A DNA stretch of 5,097 nucleotides from Methylophilaceae bacterium UBA5127 (GTDB lineage: Bacteria > Pseudomonadota > Gammaproteobacteria > Burkholderiales > Methylophilaceae). Below, piece by piece: positions 1 through 5,097 of this stretch. Within the stretch, counting starts at the first letter, position 1. Every line of letters begins with the position of its first letter. The stretch lies in the NCBI GenBank assembly GCA_002414145.1, contig DHYP01000002.1, positions 67,689 to 72,785 on the forward strand, given 5' to 3'. Below the pieces are notes generated by a model, which saw only the letters and a list, made by a program, of their open reading frames with translations, was not told where the DNA came from and searched no databases. A program made the position numbers and the translations under genes.

Positions 1-92
1 GCACGGTGAGATCGCGTATTTTTAGAGCGAGAGAAACGATTTCACAAAAGCTACGCCCATTGCTCGATACACCTGAGCATAAGCGTTGGTAA
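1..92 (+). CDS. rpoE: RNA polymerase sigma-E factor, 3' end only
   Basis: Only the last 29 full codons and the TAA stop (90-92) are in the window; the first complete codon begins at base 3. The reading TVRSRIFRARETISQKLRP matches the end of sigma region 4.2 of RpoE/AlgU, where the GTVRSR-(I/L)-xRAR segment is part of the helix-turn-helix that binds the -35 element. The tail ends in LLDTPEHKRW. RpoE is the extracytoplasmic-function sigma factor that directs transcription of envelope-stress genes. The identity is supported by the rseA-rseB-rseC-mucD genes that follow directly. The start, promoter and sigma region 2 are upstream of the window, so autoregulation cannot be judged here. Confidence 0.93.
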   Translation, partial: TVRSRIFRARETISQKLRPLLDTPEHKRW

Positions 93-93
93 T

Positions 94-121
94 TTGACAT
101 TAAAATATAATAATATATTGA
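94..121 (+). promoter_or_regulatory. Possible sigma-70-type promoter before rseA
   Basis: The 47-nt gap between rpoE and rseA has only 8 G/C bases. It holds a perfect TTGACA at 94-99. At 16 bp spacing the -10 candidate is TATTGA (116-121), which is weak. A perfect TATAAT sits at 106-111 but only 6 bp after the -35 box, so the two cannot work together, and no good -35 box lies 16-18 bp upstream of it. The region could give rseA some transcription independent of rpoE, or it may simply be AT-rich spacer. Confidence 0.25.
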
Positions 122-139
122 GAATAATGGGGTTTTAAA

Positions 140-616
140 ATGAAAGAGCAATTATCTGCATTAATTGATGATGAGTTTGAAATCAGCAATGCCGATCATC
201 TTTTGATTGCGGCTAAATCAAATGGTGAGTTGAAACAGGCCTGGATGAGCTATCACCTAATTAGAGATGCGATGCGTGGGAACATTCCACAGTGCGGTCA
301 AATGACAGGCCGTGTCATGGCTGCATTAGAAGACGAACCAACGCAAATTGCACCTGCTGCTGCAATAATCAATGCTGCTATGGTAAAGAAGCCAGTCTAT
401 AAAACATCACGTTTTTGGTCAGTAGCGGCTTCTGTCGCTGCAGTCATGTTTGTAGGTTTGATGCTGTTTCAGAGCAGAAGCATAGATGAAAACGCCCTCA
501 ATCCTATCGAGATTGCAGATAATATGCCTACCGAATATATAACAGCGCATCAAACTTACGCACCAAATAGTGCCTCATATTACGTTCAAGATGCCTCGTT
601 TACGGAGCCACGTTAA
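140..616 (+). CDS. rseA: Sigma-E anti-sigma factor RseA (MucA-like)
   Basis: This is the membrane-anchored anti-sigma factor that binds sigma-E and keeps it inactive at the inner membrane. The N-terminal RseA domain is clear: KEQLSALID (residues 2-10), WMSYHLIRDAMRG (35-47) and RVMAALEDEP (58-67) closely follow E. coli RseA. A single transmembrane segment lies at about 92-110, after a basic stretch (KKPVYKTSR). The periplasmic part is about 48 residues with the motif EYITAHQTYAP (132-142), typical of betaproteobacterial RseA. At 158 aa it is shorter than E. coli RseA (216 aa), mostly in the periplasmic part. The ATG is preceded by GGGG (129-132, 7-nt spacing), a modest ribosome binding site. 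It follows rpoE by 47 nt and precedes rseB by 2 nt, so it is very probably translated with rseB. In the family, release of sigma-E needs stepwise cleavage by a DegS-type and then an RseP-type protease; neither gene is in the window. Confidence 0.95.
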   Translation: MKEQLSALIDDEFEISNADHLLIAAKSNGELKQAWMSYHLIRDAMRGNIPQCGQMTGRVMAALEDEPTQIAPAAAIINAAMVKKPVYKTSRFWSVAASVAAVMFVGLMLFQSRSIDENALNPIEIADNMPTEYITAHQTYAPNSASYYVQDASFTEPR

Positions 617-618
617 GT

Positions 619-1584
619 ATGTCAAAATGGATGTTGGCTTGCGGTCTGTGGTGTGCAAGTCTTAATGTTCAGGCGCTAGATGATCCTTGGATAGTGCTAC
701 AAAAAACTGCATTTGCAGCACGTGAGCTTAACTATCAGGGAATATTTGTTTATCAAAATGGTAACCAAATGCGCTCGGTACAAATCACCCATATGAACCA
801 CGGTGGCCATGAGCTGACACGTAATATTGTAATGGATGGTCAGCCGCGTGAAGTACTTAGTCAGGGTAGTGACATCGTGATTTACAACGCTCAGAATGAC
901 AAAGTGGTCATTGAAAAGCGTCGAGGCCAAAATTTATTCCCTGCAATGTTTCCTACCAATCTAGATGCACTAAAAGCAAGCTATGAAGCAAAGTTTGGGG
1001 TGGTAGAGCGTGTAGCTGGACGAGATGCACAAGTGGTAGAGTTAGTTCCCAATGATAGTTTTCGCTATGGATATCGTGTTTGGGCAGATACTGAATTTGG
1101 TCTGCTTTTGAAAATGATTCTGACCAGCAGTAGCAATGAGATATTAGAGCAGATTGGGTTTACCCAACTCAGTATGATGAATACGCGCGATATCGATTGG
1201 TTTCAACCCAAAATTGATGCGAGTAAAAGCTATGTGATGGAAGATGCAGCTGAAGTGAATCATGTCACTGATAATTGGGTGATAGCAAACCTACCGCCAG
1301 GCTATCGTAAAATTGACCACATCATGATCGCCGTGCCAGGAAAATCTGTACCAGTGAATCAACTGATTTTTTCAGATGGAATCGCCTCTGTTTCTTTATT
1401 TATTGAACCAATCATAAAAGGAACCCGTCCTAAAATGGGACACAAACAAGTTGGCTCCACACATATTTGCGCAAACGTGGTAGACGGCTACCAAGTTGTG
1501 GTCGTGGGTGAAGTGCCAGCAGAAACCGTTCGGCAAATTTCCAGAGCGGTCAGTTTTAGGAAGCAAGCGTTGGTTGATAAGTAA
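619..1584 (+). CDS. rseB: Periplasmic sigma-E regulator RseB (MucB-like)
   Basis: RseB binds the periplasmic tail of RseA and protects it from DegS-type cleavage; in E. coli it also senses lipopolysaccharide or mislocalised lipoproteins. A short signal peptide is visible, with cleavage likely after VQA (residues 17-19), giving a mature start at LDDPW. The N-terminal LolA-like domain covers about 22-190 (ELNYQGIFVYQ at 36-46; YGYRVWADTEFGLLLK at 150-165). The smaller C-terminal domain covers about 215-315 (NLPPGY 224-229, FSDGIASVSLFIEP 251-264, DGYQVVVVGEVPAETVRQI 289-307). The length of 321 aa fits E. coli RseB (318 aa). I chose the ATG at 619 over the in-frame ATG at 631 because it keeps Lys3, the only positive charge of the signal peptide's start. 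GGAG at 604-607, inside the end of rseA, lies 11 nt upstream. The 2-nt gap to rseA points to translational coupling. Confidence 0.95.
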   Translation: MSKWMLACGLWCASLNVQALDDPWIVLQKTAFAARELNYQGIFVYQNGNQMRSVQITHMNHGGHELTRNIVMDGQPREVLSQGSDIVIYNAQNDKVVIEKRRGQNLFPAMFPTNLDALKASYEAKFGVVERVAGRDAQVVELVPNDSFRYGYRVWADTEFGLLLKMILTSSSNEILEQIGFTQLSMMNTRDIDWFQPKIDASKSYVMEDAAEVNHVTDNWVIANLPPGYRKIDHIMIAVPGKSVPVNQLIFSDGIASVSLFIEPIIKGTRPKMGHKQVGSTHICANVVDGYQVVVVGEVPAETVRQISRAVSFRKQALVDK

Positions 1585-1602
1585 TTTTTATAACTGGTAA
1601 TA

Positions 1603-2082
1603 ATGATGATAGAGAAACAAGCTGTAATACTTTCTATTGAAAATCACCCAAAATCTCCAAGTGTTACAACCGCAATATTAGAGATAGAGCGTAAAACTGC
1701 GTGTGGATTATGTGGGCAAACACGCGGTTGCGGTAACTCGATTTGGGGTAAATTATTTGCACACAAATCTACTGCATTCAAGGCTGAAAATGGCATCAAT
1801 GCAAATGTAGGGGATAGCGTGATTGTAGGAATTGATGAACAAGCGCTATTAAAAAGCGCCTTACTCTTATACATGATTCCGCTTGCTACCATGTTTGTGG
1901 TTGCCATATTGGCTATGCAGTTATTCGGTACGAATGTAAGCGCGATGATCGGGGCAGTATCTGGTTTGCTAATTGGATTTTTGTGGGTAAAAGGGTACAC
2001 CACTTCTAGCCAATATTTTTTATTGCAACAGCCTAAAATACTCAGATTGGCGCGTAATGAATCTGAAATAAAATTTTGTTAA
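1603..2082 (+). CDS. rseC: RseC/MucC family membrane protein, SoxR-reducing type
   Basis: This is a 159-aa inner membrane protein of the RseC/MucC family. RseC proteins are tied to the Rsx/Rnf-type electron transfer system that keeps SoxR reduced; their effect on sigma-E is minor and differs between species. The N-terminal cytoplasmic part has Cys34, Cys37 and Cys43 in a CxxCx5C pattern (CGLCGQTRGCG), the same spacing as in E. coli RseC and probably metal or redox binding. Two transmembrane segments follow, at about 83-106 (SALLLYMIPLATMFVVAIL) and 112-130, with a charged C-terminal tail ending in Cys159. ATG codons at 1603 and 1606 overlap in one frame and either could be used; no good Shine-Dalgarno sequence precedes them. 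The gap to rseB is 18 nt and to mucD 37 nt, consistent with one operon. Confidence 0.9.
   Translation: MMIEKQAVILSIENHPKSPSVTTAILEIERKTACGLCGQTRGCGNSIWGKLFAHKSTAFKAENGINANVGDSVIVGIDEQALLKSALLLYMIPLATMFVVAILAMQLFGTNVSAMIGAVSGLLIGFLWVKGYTTSSQYFLLQQPKILRLARNESEIKFC
2047..2074 (+). promoter_or_regulatory. Possible internal promoter for mucD
   Basis: Within the 3' end of rseC, TTGGCG (2047-2052, 4 of 6 to the sigma-70 -35 box) and TAAAAT (2069-2074, 5 of 6 to the -10 box) stand 16 bp apart. A transcript would start near 2081 and leave a leader of about 40 nt before mucD. By eye I find no sigma-E-type GGAACTT box at the right distance from the TCTGA at 2062-2066. In AT-rich DNA such matches arise by chance, so this is weak. 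Confidence 0.2.
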
Positions 2083-2105
2083 TTTTTTATTATGTTGAAT
2101 TAAAT

Positions 2106-2114
2106 GGAGAAGGA
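2106..2114 (+). promoter_or_regulatory. Strong ribosome binding site of mucD
   Basis: The purine run GGAGAAGGA lies 5 nt before the mucD ATG at 2120 and contains both GGAG and AAGGA. It is the best Shine-Dalgarno match in the cluster and fixes the mucD start. The regulatory genes upstream have weaker sites, which fits higher output of the protease than of its regulators. Confidence 0.75.
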
Positions 2115-2119
2115 ATTAG

Positions 2120-3538
2120 ATGTTAAAGAAATGGATATCTAGCGTTGCGATGGTACTCACGTTAGTCTTAACAACGGTTTATGTTGAAGCAAAAGATTTG
2201 CCAGACTTTACCGAGTTGGCAGAAAAGCAGGGTCCAGCTGTTGTCAATATTAGTATTACTGCAACAGTGCATGGGCAAGGCGTGATGGGTTTTCCAGGGA
2301 TGCCTGATGATGAAAATTTACAGGAATTTTTTAAACGCTTTGGCATTCCAGGTCCTCAGGGGCAGCCAGGTGCTGAAGGTGGACAAGATTATAAAACGCA
2401 ATCTTTAGGGTCGGGATTTATCATTAGTCAAGATGGTTATATTTTGACTAATGCACATGTAGTTAATGGCGCAGATGAAGTACTGGTGAAACTGTCAGAC
2501 AAGCGTGAATTTAAAGCCAAAATTATAGGGTCAGACAAACGCACAGATGTTGCCTTGATTAAAATTGAAGCGAGCAATCTGCCTAAAGTGACTATTGGGG
2601 ATCCTACTGCACTTAAGGTGGGTGAATGGGTGGCTGCGATCGGTTCACCGTTTGGGCTGGAAAATACAATGACGGCAGGGATTGTCAGCGCAAAAGGTCG
2701 CGCTTTACCACAAGAAAACTATGTGCCTTTTATTCAAACAGACGTAGCGATTAACCCAGGCAATTCTGGAGGTCCATTGTTTAATTTGCGTGGAGAAGTT
2801 GTGGGCATTAACTCGCAAATATATAGCCGCAGTGGTGGCTCAATGGGCTTGTCCTTCAGTATACCGATTGATGTGGCCATTGATGTTTCAAATCAATTGA
2901 AAGCCAATGGAAAAATCACACGTGGCTGGCTAGGGATTGCGATTCAAGAGTTGACCAAAGATTTGGCTGAGTCATTTGGCATGAAAAATACTAATGGTGC
3001 TTTAGTGGCTGGCGTGGAAAAGAATAGCCCTGCCGATAAAGGTGGTTTAGAACCAGGTGATGTGATTACTAAGTTTGATGGAAAGCCTATTATTGTTTCC
3101 GCTGATTTGCCACGTGCAGTAGGTGCGACAAAGCCTGGTAAAGTAGTGCCTGTCGAAGTGACTCGTAAGGGCCTTGCTAAAAGTTTAAATGTAGGCGTTG
3201 GTCAAATGCCTACGGATTCGGATGAAGAGGAAGTACCAGCCAAAGTGGTACCTAAATCTGAATCGAATAAAATTGGGCTGACATTAAAAGAGCTAACGCC
3301 ACAGCAGAAGAAAAAGCTGAATGGTAAAAATGGTTTGTTGGTGATTGAGAGTACGGGTACAGCAGCCCAAGCTGGCATCAGGAGAGGTGATGTTATCCTT
3401 GGCTTGAATAACAGCGAAAGCCAAAGTGTAGAGCTATTTAATAAGCAAATTAATGCAGTACCTGCAGGTAAAACAATCGCAGTTTTAGTGTTGCGTGGAG
3501 ACAATACACTTTATGTACCGATAAAAGTGATCAAGTAG
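2120..3538 (+). CDS. mucD: Periplasmic serine protease/chaperone of the DegP/HtrA family (MucD-type)
   Basis: This ATP-independent protease and chaperone handles misfolded periplasmic proteins. A signal peptide (MLKKW, then a hydrophobic run) ends with likely cleavage after VEA (residues 22-24). The trypsin-like domain spans about 27-262, with the catalytic triad His113 (TNAHVV), Asp143 (RTDVAL) and Ser216 (GNSGGP) all present. Two PDZ domains follow, at about 268-360 (RGWLGI at 268-273) and 384-471 (GLLVIEST, RRGDVILGLN), joined by an acidic, charged linker (366-383). Two PDZ domains mark DegP/DegQ/MucD rather than DegS, which has one PDZ domain and a membrane anchor. The loop before the catalytic core (52-90) is Gly/Pro-rich. 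The length of 472 aa is normal for the family. It is the last gene of the rpoE-rseABC unit, 37 nt after rseC, as mucD is in Pseudomonas. A name of degP or degQ would also be defensible. Confidence 0.95.
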   Translation: MLKKWISSVAMVLTLVLTTVYVEAKDLPDFTELAEKQGPAVVNISITATVHGQGVMGFPGMPDDENLQEFFKRFGIPGPQGQPGAEGGQDYKTQSLGSGFIISQDGYILTNAHVVNGADEVLVKLSDKREFKAKIIGSDKRTDVALIKIEASNLPKVTIGDPTALKVGEWVAAIGSPFGLENTMTAGIVSAKGRALPQENYVPFIQTDVAINPGNSGGPLFNLRGEVVGINSQIYSRSGGSMGLSFSIPIDVAIDVSNQLKANGKITRGWLGIAIQELTKDLAESFGMKNTNGALVAGVEKNSPADKGGLEPGDVITKFDGKPIIVSADLPRAVGATKPGKVVPVEVTRKGLAKSLNVGVGQMPTDSDEEEVPAKVVPKSESNKIGLTLKELTPQQKKKLNGKNGLLVIESTGTAAQAGIRRGDVILGLNNSESQSVELFNKQINAVPAGKTIAVLVLRGDNTLYVPIKVIK

Positions 3539-3552
3539 TTTTGATTGTTATG

Positions 3553-3587
3553 AAAAATCCACACCAGCGTCTGGTGTGGATTTTTTT
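3553..3587. terminator. Rho-independent terminator shared by convergent genes
   Basis: A perfect 15-bp stem pairs 3553-3567 with 3571-3585 around the loop CGT (3568-3570). The core is ATCCACACCAG / CTGGTGTGGAT. Downstream on the + strand is a run of seven T (3581-3587). On the - strand the five A at 3553-3557 give a run of five U. The stem begins 14 nt after the mucD stop and ends about 10 nt from the stop of the minus-strand gene, so it can end transcription from both sides. Confidence 0.92.
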
Positions 3588-3596
3588 GCCCATCAT

Positions 3597-5097
3597 TTAT
3601 TTGGAAATAGGGCTACTGGCTTTGCCAGAGACATTAAGGTTAGATCTAATCTGGCGGGATTTTGTAGAGAGCTTGACACGGATAGTGCCTTCAACATCTT
3701 GATTGGCTAGTACAGTGATGTCGCCAGCTGCTTGTAAATTACCCGCATTTAATACAAGTTGTTTGTATTGATACACGGCATCTTTGAGAATAAACTGACC
3801 TTTCAGATTATCAAATGCGGTGATTCCCCCCACCGCCATATTTTTTTTGCCTTGTTGTATTGCACGCACAGCATCTATCCATTTGATTTCTCCACGCCCT
3901 ACGTCAAATTGGGCGTTGATTTCTGGCTCGTCCAAGAGCGTTGTAATCGCGCTTGATTGACTAGAAAACGTCATAGTAGAGGATAGGTAGCCATTGGCAC
4001 TGGCAATGCTGGTGAGTGTGGGCAAAAATGGCTGCAAATCAATTTGTGTGAGGGTAAGATTGCCAACAGCTGTCCAGTTGTTAGACCAATTTACTTTTAA
4101 CTTGCCCTGTAATGTCCCGCTATACGCATAGCTCTCAATCTTGTCAAAATTAATTTCGTTATCATTAGCAATGCCTGTAGCCTCAAGCCGAGTCATTATT
4201 AATGGTGCGCCAAACGGTAGAGTTAACTTTTTTGCGCTGACCGAAATTTGATAACTGTTGTCAGCTTTTAGAATATTGACAGTACTTTCCTTATCTTCAG
4301 AAACAAGCATGGCACTTTTAACGTCTCCATGGTCATTCAGTACGAGGGAGGCGTTAAATATGGGTACTACTTGCTTATCATCAAGTAGTACGCTTGTGTT
4401 ACTGAGTATTATTTGATCGGTTTTAATTTTATTTTCTGTTAAGTGTGCTCTAAGCCATGCGCTGACACGGTTTAAATGATGGTCGTTGGCTGAAAGGCCA
4501 ACCAACTCAATTTGTTCAGCCTGAATCACATCGTCAAATACGGTGAGGATTTCAGGTGTAATTTGAATGGATTTGAGGTGTAAGTCAGACAGCTTGCCGA
4601 CACTAATGTCGTCAAGGATTAGCACGGGTTGAGGGAGGAGCGACGCGCGCATTTTTTTGATGGTGACAGGCTCACCCAAATCTGCAGAGAGCACTTTTTG
4701 CATGGGCTCAATAAATGGACTCATGAAAATGGGGAGACTCGTCAAGATGAGCGCAATTAAGAGTAAAGCAAAGCAACTAATTGATACAGGCACAAGCAAG
4801 CGTGCTGGAATGGTGATTAAATAGTGTAGCCAACGCCCAATAGGAATCGTTCTTCTTGTTTTGTAACTAGGCAACAACTCATCATTTTTAGCTACAATGG
4901 AGCCTATTTCTTCTATCTCTTTAGCGACTACTGCCTGATCAATTTCGTCATCAATAAATTCTTCATCGTCACCAAAAAAGCGCGCATCCTCGTACTGATC
5001 ATCTTCAAAGTGTGATTGCGGGCTTGTTTTGTCAGTCTCCGCCTCCGCCTTAGCTTTAGCCTCGGCTTCTTCACGCGCTTTACGCTCAGCCTCCGCC
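3597..5097 (-). CDS. AsmA-like membrane protein with charged cytoplasmic N-terminal extension, 5' end missing
   Basis: The frame is open from the window edge (first full codon at 5096-5094) to TAA at 3599-3597, giving 499 residues so far. The visible part begins with a Glu/Ala/Lys/Arg-rich helix-forming stretch (about 20 residues), then a strongly acidic linker (FEDDQYEDARFFGDDEEF, IDDEID), a basic patch (SYKTRRTIPIGR) and one transmembrane segment encoded at about 4725-4799 (LLVPVSISCFALLLIALIL). About 375 periplasmic residues follow, beta-rich as in the AsmA family; near the end, FDNLKGQFILKDAVYQYKQL and LNAGNLQAAGDITV resemble the AsmA C-terminal region. AsmA-family proteins are inner-membrane anchored and act in outer membrane and lipid upkeep; some bridge the two membranes. 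The role of this one is not known. A TTG at 4877 could be taken as a start, but no Shine-Dalgarno precedes it, the frame runs on with protein-like codons, and there is no in-frame ATG or GTG upstream in the window, so the true start lies outside. The gene converges on mucD. Confidence 0.8.
   Translation of the reverse strand, partial: AEAERKAREEAEAKAKAEAETDKTSPQSHFEDDQYEDARFFGDDEEFIDDEIDQAVVAKEIEEIGSIVAKNDELLPSYKTRRTIPIGRWLHYLITIPARLLVPVSISCFALLLIALILTSLPIFMSPFIEPMQKVLSADLGEPVTIKKMRASLLPQPVLILDDISVGKLSDLHLKSIQITPEILTVFDDVIQAEQIELVGLSANDHHLNRVSAWLRAHLTENKIKTDQIILSNTSVLLDDKQVVPIFNASLVLNDHGDVKSAMLVSEDKESTVNILKADNSYQISVSAKKLTLPFGAPLIMTRLEATGIANDNEINFDKIESYAYSGTLQGKLKVNWSNNWTAVGNLTLTQIDLQPFLPTLTSIASANGYLSSTMTFSSQSSAITTLLDEPEINAQFDVGRGEIKWIDAVRAIQQGKKNMAVGGITAFDNLKGQFILKDAVYQYKQLVLNAGNLQAAGDITVLANQDVEGTIRVKLSTKSRQIRSNLNVSGKASSPISK
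5037..5097 (-). repeat. Low-complexity Ala/Glu/Lys/Arg-coding stretch
   Basis: On the minus strand this codes AEAERKAREEAEAKAKAEAE, in which Ala alternates with charged residues. The 9-mer GCCTCCGCC occurs at 5041-5049 and 5089-5097, 48 bp (16 codons) apart and in frame, which suggests growth by internal duplication. It is richer in GC than the rest of the gene. The protein segment should form a long charged helix or a coiled coil. It runs off the window, so its full length is unknown. Confidence 0.55.

Noticed and set aside
697..930. Open frame on the minus strand inside rseB
   Set aside because: It lies wholly within the well-recognised rseB gene, has no ribosome binding site and no recognisable protein features.
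1644..2003. 119-codon open frame on the minus strand inside rseC
   Set aside because: It mirrors rseC, and the protein looks like an antisense reading of its membrane segments and Cys motif; rseC is clearly the real gene.
2062..2066. TCTGA as a sigma-E -10 box before mucD
   Set aside because: No GGAACTT-like -35 box is found at 15-18 bp upstream, so a sigma-E promoter is not supported.
3233..3251. Inverted repeat GTACCA / TGGTAC with a 7-nt loop
   Set aside because: Only 6 bp long and inside the coding linker between the PDZ domains of mucD; expected by chance.
3202..3504. 100-codon open frame on the minus strand inside the end of mucD
   Set aside because: It is antisense to the second PDZ domain of mucD and has no supporting signals.
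3759..3956. 65-codon open frame on the plus strand opposite the AsmA-like gene
   Set aside because: It is antisense to the conserved C-terminal part of that protein, and no ribosome binding site or family resemblance is visible.
4875..4877. TTG as the start of the AsmA-like protein
   Set aside because: No Shine-Dalgarno stands before it, the frame stays open through 73 more codons of plausible acidic and charged protein, and the frame continues past the window edge.

Overview
The window carries the envelope-stress sigma factor locus of a proteobacterium. In order on the + strand: the last 30 codons of rpoE (sigma-E), rseA (anti-sigma factor), rseB (periplasmic regulator of RseA), rseC (redox-type membrane protein) and a mucD/degP-type periplasmic serine protease. 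A strong hairpin terminator follows. Converging on it from the other side is a minus-strand gene for an AsmA-like membrane protein whose 5' end lies outside the window.

The order sigma factor - anti-sigma - RseB - RseC - HtrA protease matches the algT-mucABCD arrangement of Pseudomonas and similar clusters in betaproteobacteria. The low GC content, the short RseA (158 aa) and the form of the proteins suggest a low-GC betaproteobacterium, possibly of the methylotroph group (Methylophilaceae). This placement is from recall of protein style only and has not been searched.

Layout: 1-92 rpoE 3' end; 93-139 a very AT-rich gap with a TTGACA box; 140-616 rseA; 619-1584 rseB, 2 nt after rseA; 1603-2082 rseC; 2120-3538 mucD with the best ribosome binding site of the set; 3553-3587 terminator usable from both sides; 3597-5097 (minus) AsmA-like protein, still open at the window edge. 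No stretch of more than 300 bases lacks a gene. I see no RNA genes, mobile elements, CRISPR arrays or attachment sites.

How the genes work together (from the families): RseA holds sigma-E at the inner membrane, and RseB shields the periplasmic tail of RseA from proteolysis. When misfolded envelope proteins or lipopolysaccharide intermediates build up, RseA is cut and sigma-E is freed. MucD/DegP degrades or refolds the damaged periplasmic proteins. RseC is linked to electron transfer to SoxR and related redox upkeep. The AsmA-like protein is also an envelope protein, but it is a separate, convergent transcription unit.

I find no clear undescribed system. The most unusual item is the AsmA-like protein, whose membrane segment is preceded by a long charged cytoplasmic extension running off the window. 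AsmA-family proteins normally begin at or near the membrane segment.
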